From Pseudofabraea citricarpa (lineage: Eukaryota > Ascomycota > Leotiomycetes > Helotiales > Dermateaceae): a stretch of DNA of 64,000 nt. The stretch lies in contig JAPWGK010000008.1 of NCBI GenBank assembly GCA_029641185.1, forward strand, positions 186,001 through 250,000, written 5' to 3'. The translations under genes and the position numbers were made by a program. This document shows, one piece after another, positions 47,733 to 57,825 of the stretch. The notes under the pieces were generated by a model. It searched no databases. It had not been told where the DNA came from and worked only from the letters and a program-made list of their open reading frames with translations. Each line of letters opens with the position of its first letter. Position 1 is the first letter of the stretch.

Positions 47733-48776
47733 TCACACCCCTTGCTCTCTCGCATCGAAAAATCCTTCCATCTTCCAACGACTTCTTAGCAAAACATCTC
47801 TCAGAGGCTTGTCTCTTGAACATCCCCAATACTTCTCGTGAAAACTTGCTATTCCGTTCTTGTAATCGTTGTAAATTGGTGTGTTGACAGTCCAGTCGGG
47901 ATCGATTTGCTTCCAAGGCATATTGCCATCTCGATGATGGACATAATTCCATAGATCCTGCTCTGGCGAGCCGCCAGGGAACCGCCCCTCAATTGAAGCT
48001 ACCGAGATATAATGATTGAACATATCGATGGAAGGCTTTACAATCACAAATCCGGCATTGAGTCGGCCACCTCTAGGAGCTGGATAGGAATGATCAATTG
48101 AGGAAGGACCAGAATTTCCTGCCATTATGTATTCAACAGGCTGGGGAGCTTCGTCGTCACGGATCTTGTCGGTCATTGCTAAATTTGTTGAAACTTGGGC
48201 GGCCGGATCTTCGAATATCGCATCCAATGGCTTGACGATAACGACATCTGTGTCAAACAAGAGAACTTTTTCGAATTGGGTCAGCTCCAAAACATGTAAC
48301 TTGTCCATGACATGTGCCCATCGCTCTCTGCCTGGTTTGATCCAATCAATCTGTACTGGTTCTACTTCAATGACTGTTGCTCCATCCTTTTCTAAGCGAT
48401 CGCGATTTGATTGCGGAACATCTGTTGTGACAAGAACGATAAATGGAATGCCCGACGTGGTACGAGTGATTGGATCGTGCAGAAGTTGGTAGATGAGCAT
48501 TCGTGCACCAACGAGGTAATGATCTTCGTCGCCCAGCTCTGCGCCTGTTGCTTGTCCGGAAGCTTTTGAGGATGGAGCTAAAAATGCACAGTATGCGTAT
48601 TTGTGATGTGGTACTCGCTGCATCGAAACTGCAGCTCCTATCCTCAGATTTGTTGACTGTAGGAGTTGAAATAGGTAGAGCAAGCCGAGAAAGCCCGCGA
48701 TAGCTGCTGCTACATTGTAAGAACGTCCTCGAAATTTTGAAGTGCTGTTGGTCTGGAAAGGCGTGTAGGTGTTCAT
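47733..48776 (-). CDS. GT8 glycosyltransferase, paralogue B
   Basis: Single-exon gene of 347 residues starting at an ATG (48776). Type II membrane protein: anchor AAAIAGFLGLLYLFQLLQ near residues 23-40, short stem, then the GT8 domain. Metal-binding DxD is FDTDVV (D175, D177); LNAGFVIVKPS and EQDLWNYVHHRDGNMPWKQI match paralogue A closely. It lacks the intron that paralogue A has at the VPQSNRDRL position. Similar length, similar stem and adjacency support an origin by tandem duplication. Donor and acceptor sugars cannot be inferred. It is head-to-head with the GT25 gene on the other strand, 1.49 kb apart. Confidence 0.93.
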   Translation of the reverse strand: MNTYTPFQTNSTSKFRGRSYNVAAAIAGFLGLLYLFQLLQSTNLRIGAAVSMQRVPHHKYAYCAFLAPSSKASGQATGAELGDEDHYLVGARMLIYQLLHDPITRTTSGIPFIVLVTTDVPQSNRDRLEKDGATVIEVEPVQIDWIKPGRERWAHVMDKLHVLELTQFEKVLLFDTDVVIVKPLDAIFEDPAAQVSTNLAMTDKIRDDEAPQPVEYIMAGNSGPSSIDHSYPAPRGGRLNAGFVIVKPSIDMFNHYISVASIEGRFPGGSPEQDLWNYVHHRDGNMPWKQIDPDWTVNTPIYNDYKNGIASFHEKYWGCSRDKPLRDVLLRSRWKMEGFFDAREQGV

Positions 48777-50264
48777 TATCGCTTCGCGGGTGTATGGCTA
48801 TGTTTGACGATTGCTGGATCGGAATGTGAAATCAATGACGAGGTACCGAAGATATATTCTCACAGAAAATAATCACTTGTGACTAAAAGAACCTTTGCTG
48901 ATGCTTCAGCAGTAGAGAAAAGAGATCTCAACGGAATGTTTGGTGTCTTGACTATGAATGATCATTTTTTGATCCGAGTACTCCGCAAGGAACAACCTCC
49001 GGACTTGATTAAGTAGACATTTCTTTTGGATCGCAAAGAGAGTTTGTGATCAGGGAGAGGTATGGCTTGCCGCAGTCTTTTGGAACCGCCTAGAATATTC
49101 AGTTGTAAATTTCTAAAATGACCTGTATCGCTCATGCCTCTGTTTTCGAGCTGGTTACACTACACATAACTATTGTTTTCAGCCACGATAGTGATAATAA
49201 TTACGTCTGTTATGGTACATTAAGTGGATCTAGAATTGATGATAATTTCTTTTTCATAATTTCTGGTTGCCACAGAAAATAGTTTCGTGGATCCTTGCCA
49301 TGACTCAAGGATATCGGAAGTTTGAATATAGCACTAAACATATTCATAAACAAACTGAGTTTTTACGAAGTCTCCTGACGAAAGAGGTCATTTTGCTTCA
49401 TCAATTTCCAAAAGAATAAGAAAAAATCAATCTCAAGTGCTACTATCTCTTGTCTTTAATAGAACAAAAGAGGACAGGAAAATCATATTTCCTGCTAGGA
49501 ATCTTAGATATCTGCTCGGCAGAGATGAATAATATATCAAGAACATGTTAAAGCCGCATGGCTGCAGAAATATATTCTGGTAACAAATAATGGGGCTTCC
49601 CAAGTTCCTGCGTCTAGATAATGCAACTGAGACTTGGCATCCGGGTCGGATAAGTTGTTCGCTTGACTTCTTTAACCCTCAGTGCACGTCCACTGCCTCA
49701 CAGCGCACATGGCGCTACAATTATCCCGTGTGGTGTCTAGATCATGATGACTACATCACCATGCGACAGAAGAAACGAAATGCATCCCGGTCGCATACTA
49801 TTTTAGATACAATGATTGATCACATTGGAAGAAGTAAAACAAGAGAGAACGTAAATCGTGGACCTCTCTTGGTCCGAGGCCAACGAAAAGAGGAGCGTGT
49901 AATCTTTCTCCGTATCGCGAGGCTGAAGATCGATGCAAGCCACAAAGTGTACCTGTGACTTAGTCGTGAATAAGGTTTTGAGTTATCTCAGGTACCATGC
50001 AGTCGGCAGCTAGTCGTTGAATCGCAAAAAACCTAATGCTTCAATTTGCCTATCAGTTCATACAGTATGGACCCGAGCAACAAATTGACTTTTCTCTCAA
50101 TCACGACCATATTTCCGCAAACTCAGTTCCTGTACCTCGCATATCGGTGTTATTCTTGATACACATGTTCAACCTTCTTTCTATGACTGGCCAGTTCTTT
50201 TACTGGTGGTTTCCGTTCCTCGAGACGATGCTTCTCATTCAGAATTTGTTGTCGACAGCCAGAA
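48777..50264. promoter_or_regulatory. Divergent region between GT8 B and GT25
   Basis: 1.49 kb with no supported gene. Should contain both promoters. The frame 49590-49958 (122 codons) and 50036-50452 (which overlaps the GT25 first exon in another frame) show no known family and have poor coding character. Confidence 0.4.
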
Positions 50265-51586
50265 ATGATGTTGGTCAATTTCACGCGTCAAGTCAACCTG
50301 ACTATCGTGACTTTCACGATCCTTATCCTCATCTTCATATTCCAAAGTCATCAGGGCAGCTTCAGCGATTCGAGATTCAGCTTCAAAGGATCACCTGCTC
50401 TTTTGAACACGCAGAACGGAACACTAGGTGTATGTTTTGTAACTCCCCATAAGATTCTGTGCTGGTAAATCCAAGTAATCCCTGACACGACATTTCACAG
50501 TTCCAAAGAATCTTTGTACTTTCACTGCCTGAGCGAACGGATAAAAGAGATGGCATTGCACTTGGAGCTTCCTTGTCAGGATTCCAGGTAGAATTTATTG
50601 ATGGGGTGAGGGGTGAAGACATGTCGCCCAAAGCAATTCCACAGGTACGAGTGATACTTCAGTATACGTGGCCCTTTTGCGTATCTCCGACTAATTTGTT
50701 CATAGAACTGGGAGATGAGTCAGAGTCCTGCAACCTTGGGATGCTGGAGGGGCCATATGGACATTGCACAGAAGTAAGAAGTTCCAAGATAAGCGCTATG
50801 TCCAGCAGGAGAACTAACTTTGCTTGTAGAATGGTGACAGAGGATATCCAGAGCGTGTTGATTTTTGAAGACGATGCGGATTGGGATGTGATGTTCAAAA
50901 GCCAACTCTACGAGTTCGCAAAGGGTTCTCAGATTATACAAGAAGTCCGAGGGTCTCAGAGGTCTCCGTATGGAGACGATTGGGATATATTATGGCTTGG
51001 CCATTGCGGCATAACGTCTCGCACCACAGAAGATCAGGTTTATTATATCATTCCCGAAGATCCCACAATGGAGCCAATGAGTCACGTTTACGGCTCACAA
51101 CCTGATCGAACACCTCCAGCGCTTCAACCGAACAACAATCGACTAATATTTCGAGGAGTCAGTGGACGTTGCTTGACAGGATATGCGCTGTCTCTTCGCG
51201 GTGCGCAAAGACTGATCTCTAAAGAAATGACGTCAGCAACGACCATTGACCGTGCCGTCAGTGGGTTATGCAGTCAGAAGAGAGAGGACTTTAATTGCAT
51301 CTCTCCATGGCCGGCCTTGGTAGGGACATTCAAAGACGCAGGTGATGTGTCTAGGGACTCTGATCGCGTGGATGTTAAAGGGGAGACGAGGAAGGTGGCG
51401 ATGACAAGGGATATCGCTTATCCAGTTCGACTGAATCTCGATCGCTTGTTGAGTGGTGATCATCCTTTTAGACCACAATGGGCTGAGGATGGAGCGCAGT
51501 TACCCGAGCTTGCAAGAGATGCTAAAATCCCTCCAGGACATGCGGAGTGGGTAACCAAAGATCAGTACAGCGTGGTATCAACATGA
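50265..51586 (+). CDS. GT25-family glycosyltransferase
   Basis: Family 25 transferase (LPS/collagen-galactosyltransferase-like). Exons 50265-50429, 50501-50644, 50706-50773, 50830-51586; all phases close, giving 377 residues. Type II anchor TIVTFTILILIFIF near residues 11-25. Splicing restores the signature TLGFQRIFVLSLPERTDKRD (exon 1/2), then FIDGVRGED, TLGCWRGHM (exon 3) and, across intron 3, VLIFEDDADWDV with the metal-binding EDD. Later landmarks: DWDILWLGHCG, TGYALSLRGAQRLI and DRAVSGLC. The first-exon donor GTATGT is chosen over an earlier GTGTAT because only it keeps frame. Fourth gene of the glycosyltransferase cluster, transcribed away from the other three. Confidence 0.92.
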
Positions 51587-52990
51587 GAGTGTGAAGGAGA
51601 GTTCTGTGGAAAATATGGAGTTTGAATCTTGTAGGCAGTATTAAGGAGCATAGTATTAAATAGCTAGCTATATAGTTGATTAATTTTGTATTTAATAATA
51701 GTTTGGTAGATCTTGAAGAACTGAATATCTTCGTCTAATTACCAAAACATCAAATCCAGATTCCAACCTCGACAAACATGCTCAAGCAGGAAAGCAACGA
51801 TAAAAAAAAAAGAGGAAAAAAACCAACTCAACATACACGTTATGTGCTATAGAATATTCTCATCTGAAAACCTCACAAGTATCACCTGGAACCATTTCTC
51901 CAAGGCTGTTGAACCCAAATCTCAGACCCCGAACATAACTAAACCGCCCTACATTATCTTCCAAATCACAAACCAACAAGCCAGGAAAAAAAGAAAGAGA
52001 AAAAGAGAACTAAGAACAGTGCCAACATTTCATAATCGCACACCTTCACACCCGCTCTCGTTCAGCTAGATAGAGTTCTCAGCCGTTCAGCCGCTCAGCC
52101 GCTCAGCCACCAAAGCCAGGAACAAAGCGAACAAAAACAAAACAATCCACTTTGTCCAAGGCGGGAAGAAAGGCAAAGATATCCCGTCCGATAAGACGCA
52201 AGGAGAAAGCTGTGGGTGCGATGACTAGTGCGGGGAGGTAAAGAGAGTTTTATGATCTATCATCTCGACCCAAGGCACCCGCATGGACATGATACACTGA
52301 TGCGAAAAGCAAGGGAGAGAGGAGAGAAAGGCTTTGTCTCTAGCTGACAAAAAAACTCACGCAGTCGATCTAGATACCTTATCAATCGTGCGGTCCAGAC
52401 GGAAGAACCTGCATATGTCTTGTTGCCTTGTTTTCTCGATCACATGGGATTCATCAATTATTCTGTGAGCCACTGGAGATGATATATCTTTCATTTGATG
52501 AGAGAAAAGTAAAATAGCAGACAGGACGGGAGAGATTCAACAAACCGGATGACCTTCTCAGCATGATGGATGCCGTATCTCTAAAAATGCCAATCTCTCA
52601 ACTAACCGCCGCTAAAAGAAGCAACACAAACAAGGTTGATGCGTCGCCTTTCTCGACAATTCCAGTGTGGAAATCTTGATTCAAGTAAATATGGGTATTT
52701 TGTGAAGAAACAGTTCCATCAACAGATAGTAACAACGGGGAAAACTTCAGAACTTGTAGGCTGTAACATAAGGTGATGTAAATACATATCATATTCTCTG
52801 ACGACCTGAAATACAGTCTGCTACCTGACATACAAAAGTTTACCCAAACCTCCGTATTTATGCCCATGCCTTGATCCAGTACGCCATCATCTATGACCAG
52901 AAAGTGAACAACGAATGCTGCAAATATGATTCGCTCCAGAAATCAGATTAGCCAAGAAATCAGATCAAAGAATTTGTTCATTGCAAATTC
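51587..52990. other. 1.4-kb intergenic
   Basis: Between convergent GT25 and ZIP genes; presumably both 3' UTRs plus spacer. Contains A-rich runs (51803-51826) and a short tandem repeat at 52080-52109. The frame 52598-52867 (minus) lies in what should be the ZIP 3' region and has no recognisable product. Confidence 0.4.
52080..52109. repeat. Short tandem repeat, CAGCCGYT x3
   Basis: Three imperfect copies of the octamer CAGCCGTT/CAGCCGCT followed by CAGCCACC. A minor microsatellite in noncoding DNA. Confidence 0.7.
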
Positions 52991-54412
52991 TCAAGCCCAG
53001 GCTCCAACAAATGCCATCAATACAGCTCCTCCAAGGACCGCACTAAAAGCTTCCCATCTCCTTCGCCCTTTCAATACCACATAGCTTTTATCGCTCAAAA
53101 AATCTGCCGCGAGAAGTTGAACTAGTCCTGCAAATAGGAGAAGGCCGCTGCTGATAGCGTTCATAATCCCAACCATGAGCAATCCTGCTGCGCTTTGTGG
53201 ATCGTATAGGTTATGTACGACCAAACCAATGGCTTGACCTATCGGCGTTGTCGTTCCGTATGCCAGTACCATCAACCAAGGGCGAGGGGATGACCGGGGG
53301 AAGTTGATAGCTGCGATTCGAGAGCCAAGAGCAAGTCCTTCGAAAGATTGATGAAAGCAGATAGCGATAAGAAAGACGACAAAGGGTGGGCCAGTTGCAA
53401 CTGAGACAGCCATCCCAATGAAGATCGAATGAAACAAGATACCCGCTTCTAGGAGAAGGCATTGAAGAATCTGTCGTTTCTGTTCCTCCTCGGGCGAAAA
53501 TACACCAGTTGTAGCATCCGGATTTGTAATTTCCACGTCGGCTTGGTTGCTAGGAAGCGTTGGAGCGCTTGGGTCGAGTTCGTCAAGGTCAAGGTCGGAG
53601 TCGTTATCTTCATCTCGATCGTAGTATTTATGTTGATCGCCGCCGTTTCCGTTTGGCACCGGTGTCGACGCGGGAAGAGGTGAAGCTCCTGCAACCAATC
53701 CTTCACTTGCATCTAAATCTCCAAGTGATATATCCGCAGGTCGATGATTCAATCCCATTGTCCCTAATCTGCCCTTGTTCTGTTTCTTGCGCGGAGGACT
53801 CCGCGTATTGCGAGATCCGTGATTGTGCCCTTCTCCCTCTCCATCCGGAACCTCATCCCAAGGCCCTCCATGCGAGTGCGAATGTCCCGCACCTCTTGTC
53901 GTCAGGAACATCTCCAATCCCACTACGATCAACGCCGAGAACATAGCAATCAACCCCGCTAGCGGATTGTAACCTTCGCTGAAGAAGTATGGTAGACATG
54001 GGTCTGTCAAAGATGTAAATGCGGTCGGGAGGAGATGGACGAATGCTGTCGCTATGAGGACACCTGTACCGAAATGTTGTGAGATGAAAATGAATCTGCC
54101 CGGGCCGGCACTCTTCGAACTTCGCCGCGATATGAGGGGGAATCCGCAAGCTACAACACAGTTAGCTACTGACCGTATGCATATCGCATATTGAGGCAAT
54201 CTACCAATCGTGCTCAAAGCCAGAATCAACGCGAGCGCAAACACATGCGCCGGCGTATTATAAGAGCCCTTCACCCCGGAACCACACTCAGGCTTTGCAG
54301 ATGGCTCTGCTGCATCTCTCCGAGCGAGTTCTGCCAGCAGCAGTTCCGTTGGGATGCCGGACCAGGACGGAGCTGTTTGGAGGTTAGGAGCTGTTCGGGT
54401 TCCAATGGACAT
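52991..54412 (-). CDS. ZIP-family zinc/iron transporter
   Basis: Metal permease of the ZIP family, importing Zn(II) or Fe(II) into the cytosol. Exons 54412-54205 and 54150-52991 with a 54-bp intron (GTAGAT, branch GCTAAC, GTTGTAG); splicing restores LSTIACGFPLIS; 455 residues. Helix features: HFGTGVLIATAFVHLLPTAF (family helix 2), then a long cytoplasmic loop with the His-rich metal-binding stretch HSHSHGG and GHNHG, an acidic segment (RDEDNDSDLDLDELDP), then LEAGILFHSIFIGMAV (helix 4, His/Glu ligand) and CFHQSFEGLALGSRIA (helix 5, the HxxxEG core). C-terminal TPIGQAIGLVV and NAISSGLLLFAGLVQLLA are also typical. The extended N terminus has no clear signal peptide. Intact; similar to fungal Zrt1/2-type transporters. 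Confidence 0.95.
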   Translation of the reverse strand: MSIGTRTAPNLQTAPSWSGIPTELLLAELARRDAAEPSAKPECGSGVKGSYNTPAHVFALALILALSTIGRLPQYAICIRSVANCVVACGFPLISRRSSKSAGPGRFIFISQHFGTGVLIATAFVHLLPTAFTSLTDPCLPYFFSEGYNPLAGLIAMFSALIVVGLEMFLTTRGAGHSHSHGGPWDEVPDGEGEGHNHGSRNTRSPPRKKQNKGRLGTMGLNHRPADISLGDLDASEGLVAGASPLPASTPVPNGNGGDQHKYYDRDEDNDSDLDLDELDPSAPTLPSNQADVEITNPDATTGVFSPEEEQKRQILQCLLLEAGILFHSIFIGMAVSVATGPPFVVFLIAICFHQSFEGLALGSRIAAINFPRSSPRPWLMVLAYGTTTPIGQAIGLVVHNLYDPQSAAGLLMVGIMNAISSGLLLFAGLVQLLAADFLSDKSYVVLKGRRRWEAFSAVLGGAVLMAFVGAWA

Positions 54413-55330
54413 TTCTGAAGATTCTTACATCTAGCTTCAGCATGGCGACTGTTCATGGTTATACTGGTTGATCACAAGGGCCCGCAGGATCATTGTGCAA
54501 CCAGAATTGCGTTCGGAGAGAGGTACACTGAATTAAATATTATTCGGCCTTGGGCCAGATCGTGGATGCCAATTGCCGAATTGGGATGTTTCGGCATCAC
54601 CTAGCGCAAACACGTGAAACGTGACGTATGGGGTCCGACTTGCGATTTCATTTTGATCCCATTCTCGTCCCAACCAAAGACAAACTTGTCACTTGATTCC
54701 TTAAGCGCCTGGGTTAAGATTGAATCTTTCGCTACGTTCATCTGTGGTCTTACACGAAAACAGAAGCAGAAGAATAAATTGGCCGTCTCCAGAAGACAAA
54801 GCCACATCTTGAAATGCGGTCGGTCACATCTTTATCTGAAATTACTACTTGGTCTCTCAAATCGGTAACAAATTTCAGTTATAGAAGAAGCTTTCCTTTT
54901 ACCACTGTTACAAACGATCGAATCACAGAATGCACATAAGTTTTTCTTGAGAGTAATTCGGTAGCACCTTGAAGAGGATACTCACGCAGTTCAATTTCTC
55001 GTGTTTAGTAAAATGTTCCACACTACAACATCTACTATAAACCACTTTCGATCCAGATGATCACCGCTTATACCTCTTTTTATCTGTGATAGAAAATACC
55101 CAGTCTATAGCCATCTGGTGCAAGAAGAATGGTGCAAAGGATCGCTTACCAATAACTCAAGGCCCGTTGGATTTCAACACGCCAAAAACGTTTGGTCTGT
55201 CACAATGATTGGGTTCAAATGCCACCCGAGGAAATATTCTCGTGGTCGCCAAGTTTACAACCAGAAATGACTTCAACCAACCATCGCTCTGTTCATTATC
55301 GCGCAATGGCAAACCATGGAAACCAAACAA
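54413..55330. other. Intergenic
   Basis: About 920 bp: ZIP promoter and 3' flank of the next minus-strand gene. Short frames (54601-54868, 55192-55443) have no recognisable product. Confidence 0.35.
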
Positions 55331-56084
55331 TCAACCCAATAACCCTTTTTGCACGTCGCCTGGGGCCGGTTGAGGTAAGTTGTTCGGATCTAGGTTGCTT
55401 GCAGCTCTCTTTGCTGCAGCGATATCAATATCAATTCGCTTGAGCGCCCATTCAAGTTCCGGATATCTCTTCAATGCAAGTCCAGCGTACTGTATGTTCA
55501 GCTCGGATTTCCTTGGTTTTATTACATTGCAAAAGCGACCTTCAAGCCATCGCAAATCGACCGAGTCGTGGAATTTGGCTCGAGTTGCTGCGGCGCGAAG
55601 CTTGCCTTTGAAAAGATAGACTGGGTCAAGAAATGAGGCAGACCCGTTTCCAAGGCTCTGCCCATTAATGGCGACTATCTTTGTCTCAATATTGCCCATG
55701 CCGTGCTGAGCGCCTGGAGTGGATGACAATATAGTTAGATTATAAAATTTGAGAATCAAAATGGAGGATCAAAATCTTCTCACCAGGAAACTGCTCGCAG
55801 AAAATTTCTACCAATACTGCATTCTTCTTGGTGGACTTGTCGGACCATAGGAACGCGACATAATCTTGGCGGGTTTGAGGCACCACCGCGAACCCTTCTT
55901 TGCCATCCATGATATTGACAATTTGCTCTTTCGTCACTGCGGCAACACAGTCTATATCCTTGCTTTCGCGATTGCCGCCGAGAACAGCAATTGCGTACCC
56001 ACCGAAGATACCAAAATTGATGTTAGCCTTGAGTAAGACACGACTGAGGGCAATAGCGGCGTCATTAAGGCGCGCTTGATGCAT
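55331..56084 (-). CDS. Nucleotidyltransferase-fold protein (AbiEii/MNT-like)
   Basis: Small protein with the minimal nucleotidyltransferase fold. Exons 56084-55784 and 55713-55331; intron 70 bp (GTGAGA...CACTCCAG); 227 residues. The first ATG is 56084; the longer frame begins at TTG. Signature FGGYAIAVLGGNRESKDIDC: the GG pair (G28, G29) and the catalytic-type D43 and D45 are present; the third acidic position is Glu (VEIF, E93). The second exon has FLDPVYLFKGKLRAAATRAK then DSVDLRWL, matching the PxxLLxxKLxAxxxRxxxKDxxDL helical region of AbiEii-type transferases. Such fungal proteins are uncharacterised; in bacteria the fold transfers nucleotides to tRNA or proteins. Same strand as, and 700 bp from, a second gene of the same general fold. 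Confidence 0.78.
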
Positions 56085-56780
56085 GGTTGGAGACAACTAG
56101 GGGGAAAATTGATGATGGTTTTTAGAAGCTGAGTTTCTAGGATGAGCTGACTCTTGATTTCATGGAAGGAGTGATGGATTGGAAGATGGTTCTCGTCCAT
56201 TGAATCTGAACTAAGAGGTGCATTTGCCCTCTTTAACATCAACTCGAGATGTTACATAACCCCAAAGTACCATCCAATTTGTGTTATGAAACTTCCCATA
56301 GCTATGATGTGCATTGTTAGATGATGTGCTTTTCGATAGACAAGCGCTTGCAGTTGAGGCCAGCTTATTTTTACAGCAACAACATTTGTTGGGCCGCCAA
56401 CATAGAGTAATAAGCTGAATCTACAACCGCTCAGCCCAAGGGGTATTGGTGAATTTCGAGAATCCAACATTATTGTAACCAACAGCTGGGAGATAAGTAG
56501 CGAAAAATTCATGATTGTGTGGGAAACATTTCGTCCGATTAGACGCCAGCAAGTGACATATGAAGGGAAGACTTCTGTGTTGGACAACTGTTGTAAATTT
56601 ATGTCACCAGTAGCGCCTCAAACACGAGATTATAGAAGAAAGGGTGCCTTGAGCGCAGAGAGTCTGCCAAATGAAATACATGGAGAAAGAAAAAAAAGGT
56701 AGGATTAAAATCTAACAACCATGAAACCATATCTATCAAACCATACAGTCCACACCCTCTAAACCAAACCTTTAAAGGCT
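56085..56780. other. Intergenic between the two NTase-fold genes
   Basis: About 700 bp, no supported gene; the frame at 56252-56587 (minus) has no recognisable family. Confidence 0.35.
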
Positions 56781-57551
56781 CTACTCGTATCCTGGAATCT
56801 GTTGGAGCCGCCTTGCCTCTTCAGCATTGGAGATGAAACAAGTGACAGTGTTTTCGGAGAAGTCATCCAGGCGCGATGATTTTCCAGCAACCAGTCTAGT
56901 TGCTAACTGATAGACCTCTGGCCTGGCGTTGCAGAGATTCCGTTCACACCATTCTACATCTAGATCCATTCCATCCACCAACTGCTCCGCCGCTATCATA
57001 GCAACATCATCGTTCGATCCAAGAAACCTCTCACAGAGTCCAACGAAGAACGGTTGCAAACGCGGCCATGGCAAGTTGTCATCTTTGGGGCTGGGGACGA
57101 GGTCTAGGATCTGGCTGCTGTATACCGGGGTTGGTGCGACCTGGGATTTGGAGACAATATTGTCAATGAGCGGATCGAGGCCGTATTTGCTGTCGGCTAG
57201 AAGGACAAAAGTGCAGGATGGAGATATCCACGATGATGAACGAAACCTAGGACATGCCCGTTTGTACTCGGTATAAGTGTCAAAGTCTTCGATCTCTTCG
57301 GGCGTAAAGAGACCTGTACCGTTGAGAAGTGATGCAGCTTTCAATACCAACGCTTCGGGTATGCATATTTCAATGTCCTAGGAGTGAGATTAGAACAGCG
57401 CATTGTTGTAAGGCCGATCAATGCTTAGTTTGCTTACGTGGAGGACCCGTGGAACATTATAGTAGTTGAGGGCTATTTCCCCCACCAGACATACTGGAAT
57501 CTCTGCGTGCTGTAGAATACAAAGAACGGCTTTGATCTGTACTGCATCCAT
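56781..57551 (-). CDS. Second, divergent nucleotidyltransferase-fold protein
   Basis: Exons 57551-57438 and 57377-56781 joined in phase 0 across a 60-bp intron (GTAAGC...CTCCTAG); 236 residues. N terminus MDAVQIKAVLCILQHAEIPV then CLVGEIALNYYNVPRVLHDI: the Gly-X-X-Ala pattern and HDIEIC resemble the nucleotidyltransferase GG...DID motif, but the second Asp is Glu (D39, E41) and the first Gly pair is reduced to VGE. The middle and C-terminal parts are helical and contain PWPRLQPFFVGLCERF and LVDGMDLDVEWCERN. I recognise this as a lineage-expanded uncharacterised fungal family; catalytic loss or change is likely. Starts 274 bp from the divergent phosphoesterase gene. Confidence 0.7.
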
Positions 57552-57825
57552 TTTTGCAGAATGAAAAAGCAGAAAGAACAAGCACAAGGCCAATTAATAC
57601 GGCAGCACGCGCTGTGAGAAGTGATTGGAACAATCACATGACTTCGACGCTGCTGCACGCCCAATTAGAGCGCCGTAGAGTAGCCGCTCTGGTGGGCTTG
57701 AACCCAACACCAAACACTGTTACGGTCATGACCTCAAACATGCAACCAGGGCGTATAGATAGTCAGGGCATCCACTTAATCAGACTCAATCTAACCACAA
57801 GACATCGGTCTTGCTCGACTTCACA
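57552..57825. promoter_or_regulatory. Short bidirectional promoter
   Basis: 274 bp separate the ATG of the minus-strand NTase-fold gene (57551) and the ATG of the plus-strand phosphoesterase (57826). The distance leaves room for one shared control region and makes co-expression plausible. No specific binding motif recognised. Confidence 0.5.

Noticed and set aside
49590..49958. 122-codon plus-strand frame between the GT8 and GT25 genes
   Set aside because: No recognisable motif and no membrane or signal features; likely chance in the divergent promoter.
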